Positions 43,620-55,669 of a DNA stretch of 64,000 nt are shown here, piece by piece. How positions within the stretch are numbered: position 1 is the first letter of the stretch; each line of letters begins with the position of its first letter. This stretch comes from Cloeon dipterum. Lineage: Eukaryota > Arthropoda > Insecta > Ephemeroptera > Baetidae. The translations under genes and the position numbers were made by a program. The notes under the pieces are model-generated. The model had not been told where the DNA came from, did not search any database, and saw nothing but the letters and a program-made list of their open reading frames with translations. The DNA is taken from contig NC_088787.1 of the NCBI RefSeq assembly GCF_949628265.1, positions 30,804,501-30,868,500 of the forward strand, written 5' to 3'.

Positions 43620-46480
43620 AAAAATTCGAAAAACGTCATTTTGGTTGTTTTAATATTTTTAATAATAAAAAATTGAGAAACGTCTTTTCAGATTTAGATG
43701 GATTCAACCCTTTTTTTGCGTTCTACATAATAGAACGGACAAAACCCAAAAATTTGCGGGCTATTTGAATTTCAATTGGAAATTGAACTTTCGACCTACC
43801 ACTTTGTGGTCAACAGAAATTTGTTTGTATTGACTAGACGGGTTCAACAGTGTCTCTATTATTGTTCTATAACCAAATTCATACTCAAAATCCCGGAATT
43901 GTTACTTTCAAATGCCCGTAGAACCCTCAAAAATTGGAAATATATGTTTTGACTGACAGAAAATCATAAAAATCACCAGACCGCATGACTAATCTGTGCT
44001 GCTTTCAAATTAATTGACTCGAAAATATTTCTAATTGAGGATTTAAAATTTAAAAAAAAACAATAAAAAGGTCTAGAACGGGCCGACACAAGGTATAAAA
44101 ACAAAATATTAATTAGTCTGTTTACACTGGGGAAAAGTCTACTCTGCTGATGTAATTCAGGGGTGATAAACTGCATTTAATGACACTTCTGTCGTTATTT
44201 TTGTCCATATTCCTCTGGCCGTGTTTATTGTTGTTGCACATTTTGCACATTTTTACAGAAACATCAATAAATAATTTATTGAAAATTCCAAACGGAACAG
44301 CATTCATGGTCATATAATTTGAAGTTGTAAAAATGTCCCATCACGAAAGAGCCAACTTTTCATTCTGATCAAGGTGAAGTGCGCCCACTGCAATGCCTGG
44401 CGGTATAATTTTGACGTTTTGACATATACCCCCATTGCGCTATTGCCGCATTTGGATATCGCTCGCTTGTAAAAGGCGTCCAAGTTGCGTGGACTTACTC
44501 AACGAGTCCATAAGGAACACGGGCGCGCGTGGACCGCTGAAAAGAGCGAGTGGGCATGCCCCGGCTTATTAGTATTAATAAATAAAAATAAATAAAATTT
44601 GATAACCCCTTTATCGCGACCTCCAGTGCGCCGCGCGGTATGTCAGCGGAAATTAATGGTTATTTTATCGTCCGTGTGAGTGGGCACTCCGTCATAACAG
44701 GCGGCAGCGCGACATTTTACTCCAACACACATGCATCACCCGCTAGAGTATTCGGGGCTAAATTTACACCAGATAATTTTTAGATTTGGGAGATGAATAG
44801 AGTTGAAATGATGAAGACCGATAAATTAAGATGACGAATTTTGTTCGTGGATTGGTTTACAGTTGGAAATCCGATCGGATTCTTAATAAAATACCAGAAA
44901 TGGTTTACAATAATAAGTGATAAATTCTTTTGCTAACTGACTGTTGGACTCACCCCTTTGAATCGGGTTCTGCAGAATTAAACAAATAACGTCAGCACCG
45001 TGTGGCTGACGGACGAAAACTGAATTCTTATTTTAAAATCATCTTTCTGCTGTTAAACAATAATGCAAAATTACAATAATTCAAACCGCCGACAATTGTT
45101 GGCTTCCAACAAAAAGCAGGACCGCGTTGTTGTACCGCTACAGATTCACTCTCGTATGATTCACTACTTTTCAATTACAAGGAATGTGATAGATAAAACC
45201 TAATTTTAAAAATATGAAAGAGATCCGCTATAACCATTTGAGACATCCCAGTATTGTTTTCGATTTTAATGCACTTTCGGTGCGATTTAAGACTTAATCC
45301 TACTGCTCTGCATTCTGCTCTTAAAATGATTTCTTTTGATGTGCCTTAACCAAAGCTCTTTCTAGCCAATCACTGCAGAAACGTTGGGAAATATATTTTA
45401 TTTTAAAAATAATTGTTTTTCACATTTTTGCGGTAAGTGGTCGCGTATCAAATTTTCACCGATTTTTCAGGAAGAATTAATTTCTTCCATTGTTGCACGT
45501 CACGAAGCTTCACCGGAAAATTTCACCAAAATTCCATGTAAAGTATTCATCAAATTTCTAGAGATAAGTCGGAAAATTTAAAAGTTTGGTTGCGGTCATT
45601 TAAAAAAACTGCTTTTCTGAAAATTGACATGTTAAATTTAAAAAATTACATTATATTCGGATTAGTTAGTGCTTTGCGGGGACATTTTACTTGCAATTCC
45701 CATAAGACTCGTTTATCACCTTTGCATTTCGAATTGTAGCTGGCACAATGACCCAAATTGGATGGCTTTTCCCCCACGGCCAAAGTTCACTACCCCTTGA
45801 AATATTTTGGACAAGCAGTTGGAACTCCTTGTACAAAAGAAACAAAATGACAGGAAGAATCTACCCAGATTTGAATCCAGAGGATTAACAGCTTCAAGTT
45901 GATATTATATTAATATTGCTTATTTTTAAATCAATTTTCCTGCGTGCTCCTTATTTCTTCCAAATTGCTGACTGTTGGAAACTAATAGTTAAAAAAATTC
46001 CTCCTGCTCATCATCAAATTTCTCCATCGTAAGCTAAAAGATTACACATTTTTTTTTAAATCAACCAATTTAAAAAAAAGACATCTATATATTTAAGAGA
46101 GAAATTCACATCTGGAAATAATTTATTTGACAGAAAAATAAATGCAGCAGCGAGTGGTTTGGTTGATCTAGAGCGGTCTGCCAGAGCCAGAGCAGCCACC
46201 CGCCTTAAATCTTTGATCTTCAGAGCACAATCCAGTCCGAGAATAGCTTAAAATGGTCACGATTGCCAAAAGCGAGCTATTTGGTGGCTGCAGCGGCGAC
46301 GTTGGCCAAAGGAGGAAAAGGTTGTCTAAAACGAGCGGGCGTTTTTATTCGAGAATAGACTCCAACGCGACCAATATATTATGGTGCGCACCCGCATGTT
46401 ATTTTCGAGTCGGAGATGCTTTTGCTTCGAGGGAAGCGGTGGCGCTCGCGATGCTTATTTGTGGTCTATTTTAGTGCGAA
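43620..46480. other. Gene-free stretch
   Basis: Near 43785-43850 the wording 'gacctaccactttgtggtca' matches the right flank of the 9.4-12.75 kb foldback element (12765-12785). Otherwise I see no exon, RNA or transposon end that I can support. Confidence 0.35.
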
Positions 46481-46569
46481 GTCCAAATATGGATGAAACC
46501 CTACCTTACCTTGCTTAGCGCCATGCCACGCGGCATAGGGTTAAAGTCCCGCGATTGCCATGGGCCGGT

Positions 46570-46836
46570 CGAGAGGCATGCGGATCAAGTTAAATTACAG
46601 CCAGCAGGCCAGGTGCCAGGGAGTGGTGCCGTGCAAGTTGAGGACAAACTGCCGCAGAGTTACCCTGAGCCCCTTCAAACACCACTGGGAGTGCCTGAAC
46701 TAAGGCTGGAGGAGGACCTTTGGAGCCTGGTCAAGCCTCTCCGGTAAAGTCGACAACGCCGGTACGGAAGATGAGAACTCGTCCGAATAGAGAAGTAAGG
46801 ATGCCAGCGAGGTTCAAGGACTATGTGATGGACTAG
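46570..46836 (+). pseudogene. End of an LTR-retrotransposon pol frame (degraded)
   Basis: The last ~30 codons read VRKMRTRPNREVRMPARFKDY with VMD and a stop at 46834-46836. An Arg/Pro-rich tail ending in PARFKDYV is typical of the C-terminus of pol in Ty3/Gypsy- or copia-like elements. Upstream the frame is broken by at least one frameshift and stop, with coding-like sequence (YPEPLQTPLGVPELR) in another frame. A purine-rich tract (agaagaggtgga) follows at once, and then TGTAACG at 46850, the arrangement expected of a polypurine tract and the start of a 3' LTR. Confidence 0.45.
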
Positions 46837-46849
46837 AAGAGGTGGATAA

Positions 46850-49340
46850 TGTAACGTGGCACAAGCGCTGTAGCGCTTCGCGTGGGGGTGGGGGGCAGCT
46901 ACCAACCCCCCAAATCCCGAACGGGGGCGCTCCGGGGCGCCTGCGACCGCCGGGAGGGGGCCGACGGCGCCTTCGGCGCCGGAAACGACGAGAAAGGCGG
47001 CTGAATGAGAGATGTCAGGGCGGCCACCCTGAGAATGGTCGGGGGTGGTTTCAACCCCCCCCAAATCCCGAGCGGGGGCGCTCCGGGGCGCCTGCGACCG
47101 CCGGGCGGGGGCCGACGGTGCCTTCGGCGCCGGAAACGCCGAGAATGCCGGCTGAATGAGAGATTTCAGGGTGGCCACCCTGAGAAAGGTCGGCGGGGGT
47201 GGTTGGAGGGTGCGCGCCCCGGCGAGACGCCTCCGGGGAGGGGTCGCGCGCGAAAATCGCTCCGCCGGTCCGTTAGTCGGGCGGCAACGACCGTGGCGGT
47301 CATTTCGAGGATTTCAGGTCGGGGGACCCTGAGAAGAGATCGGCCGATCGCGGCGGGTTGAAGATCTCGGCGGGCACTTTCGAATGAGGGGTCGTGGTCG
47401 ATGCTGCGATGGATACTCGATTTTTGGCGGCGGGCGAAATGCTCCTGTAGTGCTTCGCCGCTCGCGCGAATGCGAAATGCACTTTTACGCACTCTAAATG
47501 CGCCAAACGAAGCGAAATGAGTCGTTGCGGCCGGCCGAATCGCGCAGTCAAAGTGCTCAGGGTGGGCGACCTGGGGAAGGTTGGTGGTTTGAAGTGCGGC
47601 TGGTGGACGCAAAGCAGCGGCAAACTTGGTGGAAAACGCCGAAAACGCGGTTAAATTGGGCCTGCGGAAGGGTCTCAGGTCGGGGGACCCTGGGGAAGGT
47701 CGTTTGACCATGCCAGGTTAAAGCGCTCGGCGGGCCCTTTCGAATGAGGGGTCGTGGTCGACCGTGCGGCGAAAACTCGAATTTTGGCAAAAATAAATGT
47801 GTGCGGCACGGTGCCGCGCCGCACCACGCTGCCGCCGTGCACACGTTTTGCACACCCAAAACCGAAAATCGCCTCTAAATCGAATTTTGGAAGAGCTACG
47901 ATGGTAAAAATTTGGATTCAGACCCCCGCGCACCCAGCCGTGGGTGTGCGATGGTCCAATTCGAGATTCAGCGGCGTGCGGCTCCGCGGCGCCGATGCGC
48001 GTTTTTTTAGCCTGTTCATTTTCGTGCTGGGCAAATCGCGGATTTTCGATGCGCCGCCGTGATTCGCCTATGGGCCGGATTTCCGCCAAATTCGGTTTGC
48101 GGGGACTGTTGGCCGGGCGGAAGAGCGTGGCACAGCAATCGCGGCCCAAAAGAATTTTTTTCGGCCCGAAATCCGATTTCCAATTTCCCATGTTAAGCTT
48201 ATGGGAGGCGAAAAACCCTTCCGCGCCGCGCGCCAAAGACTACTCGTCCCAGGGTTTTCATCCGATCAGGTCGAATTTGGTCTTAAAATGTTCGGGGATA
48301 AATTGCGCATCGATGATCGGGCCATTTTTTTGAATTTTTTCTCAGGTCCGAAGTTATGCCTGCCCAAATGGCGTGGAAGGGAAAATGGGCAAAATTTGCC
48401 CGTTTAATAACTTTTTCGCTATGGGGCGGAAAAATCTTTTCCGCACACCGTCGGCCTCCCCCAGTCGTCGCCTGCACGAATCTCGAGTTTGGGGGCCCTG
48501 GGGCCCATAGCCAAATTGCGGGGGGGCCCCGAGTACCGAAAAATGACGTTTTTCAACTTTGAAGGGTCACCGTTGACCCTGGCGAGGTCACCCGGATTTC
48601 ATACTCTCAGGGCCTTAGTTTTTTGCCCAACCCTGAAGATTGGCTATCTTGGAATTTTCCTCAGGTCATTCGAAAAACGTGGGTTATTCTTATGGGAGCT
48701 TCGACTTTTGCCTGTTTTTTACCCTTTCTGCCCTTCCACCTTCCGTGCGGTTCGAGCAGGATGCCAAACCCGCACATCAAAATGAAGCTAATGGCAACCC
48801 CTTTTGAATGAGGGGTCGCGGCGGGCCGTAAGTTGTCGTGGGGCTCCGCGGGGGCCCCTCGAAAAAAATAATTATTGTCTAAACCACGTTTTTCGGGCTT
48901 TATATTTTTATATCTTGGCTCCTATGGGACGTGCGGGCAAAAACCGGTGCGGGCCCACCTCGGGGTTAAATTCCGCTTCCAATGGCACCGGTTTCGACCC
49001 CCCATCCCCCTCGCAGCCCCCGCTGCCCCCGGGGAACCCTCCAAAAAGGCCTTTTTCGTTTTATTTTTTTTAATTCGCCTATGGTAGGAATCTCGGGTTT
49101 GTCGCTTGTTTCCTCACTTTTCGGCTACCGCGCGTCGGCCGTCCGGGTTTGGCGGCGGTCGGCCTGGATTTGCCGATTTTTTTACATTGGGAGATAGGGA
49201 CGCCTCCCGCTTCGAAGGGCCCCTCCGGGGCCCTACGGGCCCCAGAGCAAAAACCTCTGGCACACCTTCCCCCCCGGCCCCCCTCCCCGCCCCCGCCCCT
49301 TAAAGCTCAAAAAGTCCGTTCCCATCGGGTATTTCGGGTA
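46850..49340 (+). repeat. GC-rich periodic hairpin repeat of unknown class
   Basis: About 2.5 kb of strikingly GC-rich DNA in an AT-rich genome. It begins with two tandem units of 151 bp (46885-47192). The palindromic motif TCAGGGTGGCCACCCTGA or relatives recurs at 47015, 47166, 47314, 47557 and 47674, usually followed by GAAAGGTCG or GGAAGGT. The phrase 'tcgaatgaggggtcgtggtc' recurs at about 47384 and 47740, and a variant near 48806. From 48.06 to 49.09 kb the word 'tatggg' recurs every few hundred bases. Frames are open on both strands, but the peptides are low-complexity and match nothing. It may be the 3' LTR or passenger DNA of the element at 46.6 kb, or an independent satellite-like repeat. 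Confidence 0.7.
46885..47192 (+). repeat. Two 151-bp tandem units
   Basis: 'ccaaatcccgaacgggggcg' at 46910 and 'ccaaatcccgagcgggggcg' at 47061 are exactly 151 bases apart. So are the palindromic TCAGGG...CCCTGA motifs at 47015 and 47166. The two units differ by only a few bases, so the duplication is recent compared with the flanking repeats. Confidence 0.85.
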
Positions 49341-50420
49341 TTGTATAGGAGGGAGCCATTGTACGCCAGTGGAATTTATATATGTGTGTGGTGATAAATA
49401 TGTTAAATTCCCTGTGAGTGAATGAACTCGACGATATGGTGCAAGTTAAGAATAATGTGTTCCGCCATACAGGTGCCTTTTTGGGGAATTAGAGCTTTGC
49501 TCTAATTCCAGGTGGTTAAAGAGAATCAGTTGGCCCAACACATCCTGGTGTATAGCACGTCCCAAGTCGGGGTGGATACACATGCTTTTCGAGTACATCT
49601 CGGATCCAACCGAATTGTTAAGGAACAAAACGTAAGTTGATGTTCCATTCCCTTATGGGCCAAGCCCGATCTGTTTTCACAGATCCCCAACCCCTTCCGG
49701 GCCAGATTCACTGATCTCTCTTTTCCACACCCATCAGGTGCCCCAGGTGGGCTGTTTTGTTTCCCTAAGACACCCAGGCAGCCCGCTCGGAGCTGGCCAC
49801 AGCGTCGTAGTGGTAGGCCGCGCCCAGATCTCTGGCGCGCCTAGACCTTAGCAACCCTTTTGGTCTCCAGCGGTAAACCCAACCTAGCGAACCTTCGACG
49901 GGAGGTTTCGCGAAGATCATCGATTGCACCACAACGTTTGAAGAAAAGGACTCCCAAGGAATAGTGATGAGTACCTTTTGTTTTGTGAAGCGCGCTTATT
50001 CAGTTTTTTCCAAATGTAAATTCTTTATCCATTGTTCCCTACTAACATTTCCATTTTTGTTTGAAAAATATTTTTTATTGACAATTGACACAAATTATCA
50101 CACACACAAATGCTATATATTTTTCTATTGCACAAGATGATTTCAGAATAAACTTGTCAGCATACATTGTCAATAATTATCGCCTTTAATTCAGTTTTTT
50201 TGTCCGGTTGTGAGAAAATATCTTCTGAGCTGAATAACTTAATATATGTATTGTGAATTACGAGCCTGAAAATCTTATAGCACATGAGAACCCTAATCCT
50301 CTGATTGATTTGATTATTTGAATTATTTCGTCAATTTAGAGATTTCTTGTTGTAATTTTTTAGAATGGGTTTCTTGCCCTTAGCAAGAATGGCATCCCAC
50401 ATTTAGCCTTTATAAGAATT
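49341..50420. other. Unclassified stretch, no gene recognised
   Basis: Between 49380 and 49960 the composition is moderate in GC, with coding-like short frames in several phases, but no family signature. A perfect hairpin lies at 49485-49509. From 49.99 kb onward it is AT-rich with nothing recognisable. Confidence 0.3.
49485..49509. repeat. Perfect 11-bp stem hairpin
   Basis: GGAATTAGAGC, TTT, GCTCTAATTCC: an 11-bp perfect stem with a 3-base loop. There is no U-run after it on either strand and no gene attached. It is probably incidental or part of a transposon end. Confidence 0.6.
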
Positions 50421-50429
50421 TCAGAAACT

Positions 50430-50530
50430 ACCCACCGTTAAATTTGTCTCAACCTCCCCTGACGAGCTGGAGGAACTAGGAGTGATTACCTACCACCCAC
50501 AAATTACTAAAACCCAATTGAAAAGAGTAA
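50430..50530. repeat. Foldback-family fragment
   Basis: Short match to the foldback core, 'aactacccaccgttaaattt', 'gtctcaacctcccct' and 'gattacctaccacccac', in the orientation of the left arm at about 12000. Confidence 0.45.
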
Positions 50531-51043
50531 AAATTGTATAACACTGGAATTTCGACTCTCATTCATTTAAAATTAATCCATACAGTTTAATTTAGAAATT
50601 AGGTGATAGTTTAGTGAGGTTTTGACAGTTTAAAATATTTTGGCGCCCAATAAGAGAATTTTTGCTATTAAAACATTATCAGAGGGTTAAAAGACTGAAG
50701 TATTTAAGGGGTTGCTCGACGGTGTGCATTCCACGGCATGTGCTGACTATGAGCAGAGGTTAAAAAATAATTACCCGCATAGAAGAGAAGCATATATTCA
50801 GCTTGTGTTTGACGAGGTAGAGGTGTCGAGCTCTCATGTATCAGAAATGTGCATCTTTGGCAGTATCAGCGGCCGCCGAGTTCACTTGCTTCTCCTCTCC
50901 CACGCTGCGCCTTCTCCAGAATGCACTCTCTCGCTGTGCATAACATGAAGACGTCCGTTTTGCCCCAGGTCAAGGCACCGCGGCTAGAGATGAAAATCAT
51001 ATGCACTCACATATGATTTAGCATTTAATATTTTATTAATCAT

Positions 51044-52123
51044 ATAACGTTGTATTGATTAATTAGCATTTGACGAAATCAACACGTAAATTATTCAAAC
51101 AGACGAGTGATTTATTTTAATTGTTGTAATTTTCTTTCTCTCTTACTATCTCCATTTTTCTCAAATTGCCCTTATCTTAATTTTATGTGAGTCAAACGAC
51201 GAATTTAAAGTGATGTAAAAATCATTCTCCGCATGCTGAGAACCCCAATTATTGCGATATTTGGGATACCTCGCAGGCGCATCAGGGGAGTGCAATGCGT
51301 TGCACTCACGGTGATTTAATAGTCAGAAGCCAGAAAACCACCAAAAGGCATAGCACGCAAGCTGGTGTGCTATCTGCCAACCAACGATCTTTGTCCGATC
51401 GGATTTCCTAACTCCTTTTTGAAATTTTCAAACGTAAGTGAGTCTTTATTTGGGCTTCTACCTTATTTATGTGACTTTTGTGCACATTAATTTATCGGGC
51501 CATTATCTGACTATTTAATTCGCTACCCTCAGGTACCCTTCGGGGCCGTTTGGTATTTCTGACACCAACGGCCTTCAGCGCCTTCCTGGGCATCGTACAG
51601 GAGAGGTACGGCCATCGCCAATTGTGTCCGTGTGGAATGACCAACCTATTTCCACTCTGCATGCGCCAACCCGACCACACTTTTAGCCGTGAGAAGAACG
51701 ATGTCAAGATAGATTTTGTGATTAGAGAGACAACTGATAGAAGATATATGTTGAGTAGAACCTTTTGATAAGCGCAATAATTTCAATATCTAAATTGTTA
51801 CCCCTTTACTAGCCCTTTCCTATTTTTTATATATTTGTTGCTACACATTTTCGCTACGCACATCACCATAGATTTCGTAAAGTGTGTAATAAAGTCGACG
51901 AATATATTTTCTTTCTATCTATAGTTTTCGCCAGTATAATTCATTTTTTTCGCCTTTTCAAAGTGAGCTAATATTTGATTTTTCCACGGAACCGAGGTCT
52001 GCATCGAACCCATTTTCTATTGATTAGGATTAAATCTGGTTTAGAATCTAGTGTTTTCCGTCTGCTATTGGAGTTTCAATAGCTGGCATCCCTAAATTAT
52101 ATAATAGAGCAAAATTTGCGATA
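51044..52123 (+). repeat. ~1.08-kb dispersed repeat, copy 2
   Basis: Direct copy of 25731-26806, differing by scattered substitutions and 1-2 base indels. The flanks AATCA on both sides of TATAACG...GCGAT look like a 5-bp target-site duplication, as made by LTR elements; a solo LTR is therefore possible, although the canonical TG...CA ends are missing. It retains an open frame of about 72 residues (51550-51768, containing SAFLGIVQERYGHRQL) that is interrupted in copy 1. Confidence 0.75.
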
Positions 52124-52539
52124 ATCACACACGAATAAAAGCATCTTGGTGTGACGGTGTTGCTAGATTATTATCACCCGCGGCGGCGGTGTACTCGTGT
52201 TGGGCAAAAAGAGTGCATAAAAGCGTTCATTTAATATTTCCAGGTTAGATAATAAATCAAAGAGCTTAATGGGCGACCGCGCGTGTGTGTATCACAGGCA
52301 ATAAAAAAGGGACAGCTACAAGAGATAATAATTAATTCCCAATCGGCCCATCGTGCGCGCCGCCCGAAAAGAGATAATTACACAGCTCATTAGGGGCCGT
52401 GTAAATTTAAATGAGTCCGATTAGACAAATGCTCTGATCGGTAAGCCGTTTTGGGTGAAACTTTCATAATTACTTGGGGAAGTGAAACACAAAACATATT
52501 TATTAATAATTGAGGTAGTCTGAAGCATAAAATCATAGG

Positions 52540-53060
52540 AGGGGGTTAAAAGAGGTGGAGGGTAACCCTTTAGATCGTCATGGGAGATCGAGACGAGTCT
52601 AACAGTGGTAAGGTTTTGCAATTCTTATGGTTAGCACCCGAGATTTGGAGTTGCTAATGAAAAAGTAAAAAATCGTGTTTATTCGAGTTTTGAAAGAGGA
52701 TTACTCTAAAACGAACACTATGAAACTTTCACACATGTCATATAGGACAACTTTAAAACAAATTTTCAAATTTTAAATATCCTGATCTCGTTTCCAAAAT
52801 TATAATTACAAACAAAAATTAACAGTAGTGTATATTTCCCTTTGACCTTGAGCATGGGGTTAAAAGGGGTGGAGTGTAAACACCCCTAAACTCTTCAGCT
52901 GGTCAGTGGAGATCGAGAAGAGTCTACTGGTGGGCAGTTTTGCAATTCTGATAATTAGAACTCGAGATTTAGAGTTGCAAATATTTGCAAAACACAAAAA
53001 AATAAAATTCAGTGTTTTCAAATTTTGAAGCGGAATTTCTCAAAAACTGCAAATAACACC
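52540..53060. repeat. Foldback-family copies
   Basis: Two partial arms in tandem: 'gggggttaaaagaggtggag' near 52544 and 'ggggttaaaaggggtggagt' near 52857. Each is followed by 'gagatcgagacgagtct' or 'gatcgagaagagtct' wording and 'cgagatttggag' or 'cgagatttagag'. It is the same family as 9.4-12.75 kb. Confidence 0.55.
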
Positions 53061-53969
53061 GCACTGAAATTTTCGCATAAGTTCCCAAATATCATGGGAA
53101 AGCATGATTTAAAAATACCAAAATCTTAATATCATTTCCAATATTTGAATTATATACAAAAATAAATCAATAAATATTTGACCTTGATCTTGGACATTAA
53201 ATTTTGCTGCCTTTTGATCGGAATCGGCAAGAGGAATCCGAAGCACGCCTTTTCCTGAAATAGCACTATAGGAAGACGAGATACTGAGGTCTCAAAGGTT
53301 TCCAAAATTGTTCCATAACACCATTAAAAATGAATTATTGATCGAAACATTTTATGCCTGAATTCCTTGTTTAAATTTCATGCCAATTTTGTCCTCCAAC
53401 CCGAGACATGTCAAAATAATCTTGTTTTAACCGTCTGTGTAGCGAGTAAAGATACTTTGCTGCAGGGAAACAAGATCCCCAAGAGCACCTCTGGTGTGGT
53501 GTGTGTTGAAATGGAGCAATTCCGCACAATGCTTCATTGGTTACTTCCCCGCGTCCCGTCCTATTCGCGTCGGCTGATAATGCGATAATAAGGATAAATA
53601 CGAAGTCGGAATGTCTGAAAAAAGGCCAAGCGCAGCCCACTGCCTTTTATCACATAAAGAGTGGCCTGACAGTTCGGCGTGTATAATAACGAGAGCCGAG
53701 AGAGAGCCAGCTGGCCATCATCATTTACCGCGCGCGCCGAGAGCGGCGGGGCTGAACCCTTCTTTACGTATTTATTTATTACAAATACGTGGGTTCCTCG
53801 ACATTCCTAATAAGGCAGTAGGGCACATAATGTTTTCCTACACGTTGGCAACCTTCCTTTTTCGACCTTAAGTCAGCACCTCCCTTATAAAACCCACATG
53901 GAATAAAATATAAATCGAGGCGGCCGGAGAAGGAGAACGCGCGAGATCAGAGGAGTTACATCTTTAGGG

Positions 53970-54403
53970 TTGAGTCCTTGTATTAGAGAGTTGTGCGGAA
54001 GGGATATACGAACGCGCCTACGCCTCGCGCATCTCGGCCGTCCTATCTTGCCCCATGTTAAAATGAGTTTGCGCCGGTTGCTCTGTGGCAGGATTATTGA
54101 ATGCCGCCCACCGCGAAATTGGTGTCAAACGAAAGAGCACGAGTTAAACTACGTTTAGAGTCGGAACCAAGCTTGCAAACCAAATGGTGTTCGAGAAATC
54201 CGCTTCGCAAAAACGCTATTTTGGCTGCACGCTCCAGCTGCGAGAGCTGCTCTCCAGCGCCACGACGGTGCCGCCGGCGAACGGAAGTAATGACGTTCCC
54301 ACTACCACCAGACACCGGTGCGATGATTTCGCGCGATCTCATTGGTCGGCTGCCTCCCACTTCAGTAGTTTAAGATAGTGCAAGCTCTAATACAAGGACT
54401 CTA
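53970..54403. mobile_element. GC-rich MITE with 8-bp target duplication
   Basis: Terminal inverted repeats are TTGAGTCCTTGTATTAGAG (left) and the complement of TAGAGTCCTTGTATTAGAG (right). The element is flanked on both sides by the 8-bp direct repeat CTTTAGGG (53962-53969 and 54404-54411). An 8-bp duplication fits hAT-type transposition. The 434-bp body is GC-rich and has no transposase. Confidence 0.85.
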
Positions 54404-54411
54404 CTTTAGGG

Positions 54412-55300
54412 CGCTGAATTGGCTTTAATTTTGCGCAGCGCGGCTGCCTCCTTTTATTGCACCACTAAATCAACTTATTGTAATAAAGTCGACTAAACAA
54501 CACCTACTCGGCTGACGCGCGTGCAGTGTGAAATTTTCGCCCTGACGACAATGGACGCATATTTGCATATTTTGTCCACGCGCGTTTGCGCCTTTTTGCA
54601 TGCCTTTTAATCGAGATTTATTACGCGTACGGTCTGGGTGCGCAAAGTGACTCTAAATTATTGTGGATGTAACAATGAGAGCCGCGTTCTTTCATTGATA
54701 TAAGAGTTAAATAAAATTGAGCAAAATCTCTTTGCAATATTAAAAGGATTTTAAATTTCAATATCAAATTAAATTACTATATTTGTTTTGTAAAATAGTT
54801 GGCTTTTTCATTCCCTACCTTGTATTTATTGGAATTTTTTGTTTTAATTTACAATTTAGGAAGACAAAAAATTAATATGAAAAGCAGTGTTCTCCAGTAA
54901 TACAAATTTTTTGGATTTGTGTCTGAACTTTTTACTAATTTTAAACATTTATACAAAATCAAGCAAAATTTTAACATTTGTTGTAACTGATTTACAAAGG
55001 AAATTAGAGAATTGAACTAAAATAAAGCAAAGTCATATATGCAGCTTCACTAAATTTTATTTTTGTTTTTACGTTTCGAGATATCAGTAGAAATTCAGAC
55101 GCGAAGAATCGATCGCGGTGTCTATAGCTTTTATTCAAATTCAATTCAAAATAGCTTTTATTCCATTAATCCGAAATATATACAGTTGCGATTTTGGAAT
55201 ACGTCAAAACATCAATATAAAACAGCAAAATTAATTAATATATGTATCACAAAAAAAAACACTCAGTATAAGTTTTCTTCTCTGCACTAACTTTCACCAA
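54412..55300. other. AT-rich stretch with no gene
   Basis: Apart from a GC-richer edge next to the MITE, this is AT-rich with no exon, RNA or transposon end that I can identify. Confidence 0.35.
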
Positions 55301-55304
55301 TAAG

Positions 55305-55665
55305 TCATAGTTTTTTACACAGATACTCGTTTATATCGTAGAAATTATGTTCACTTAGCATATTTTTCACTGCACGATCGAAGACTTTTTCGTCCTGTAT
55401 TTGTTTAACCTCCGTTGGCAGGTGGTTGTATACTCTTGCGACAGCAAACATGGGATCTTGAGTTGAGATGTTCAAGGTCACCGGTTTGGTGTACAGATCA
55501 TTTTCATTCAATGAGGGCCTTTCTCGTGTGCTGTGGAAATGCGTCTCCGGAACTTCCGAATTTTTACGGAATTTTCCTGGATATTTTTTGACGAATTTGG
55601 CACACTCCAAAACATAAAGGCAGAAAACAGGTAAAATGTCGAATTGCTGGTACAGGGGGCGGCAG
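55305..55665 (-). pseudogene. C-terminal fragment of a second LINE reverse transcriptase
   Basis: The frame contains the C-terminal block typical of Jockey/CR1-like LINEs: ILPVFCLYVLECAKFVKK, then HFHSTRERP, then VARVYNHLPTEVK and a final FYDINEYL before the stop at 55305. Only about 115 residues survive and there are no catalytic motifs, so it is a short 5'-truncated relic. The open frame continues to 55838 only by running into foldback-type repeat (reverse of 43.2-43.4 kb wording). Confidence 0.65.
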
Positions 55666-55669
55666 TTAG

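Noticed and set aside
46675..48236. Overlapping minus-strand frames of 107-181 codons in the GC-rich block
   Set aside because: Frames are open on both strands because the DNA is GC-rich and palindromic. The peptides are repetitive, rich in Arg, Pro and Ala, and share no recognisable domain.
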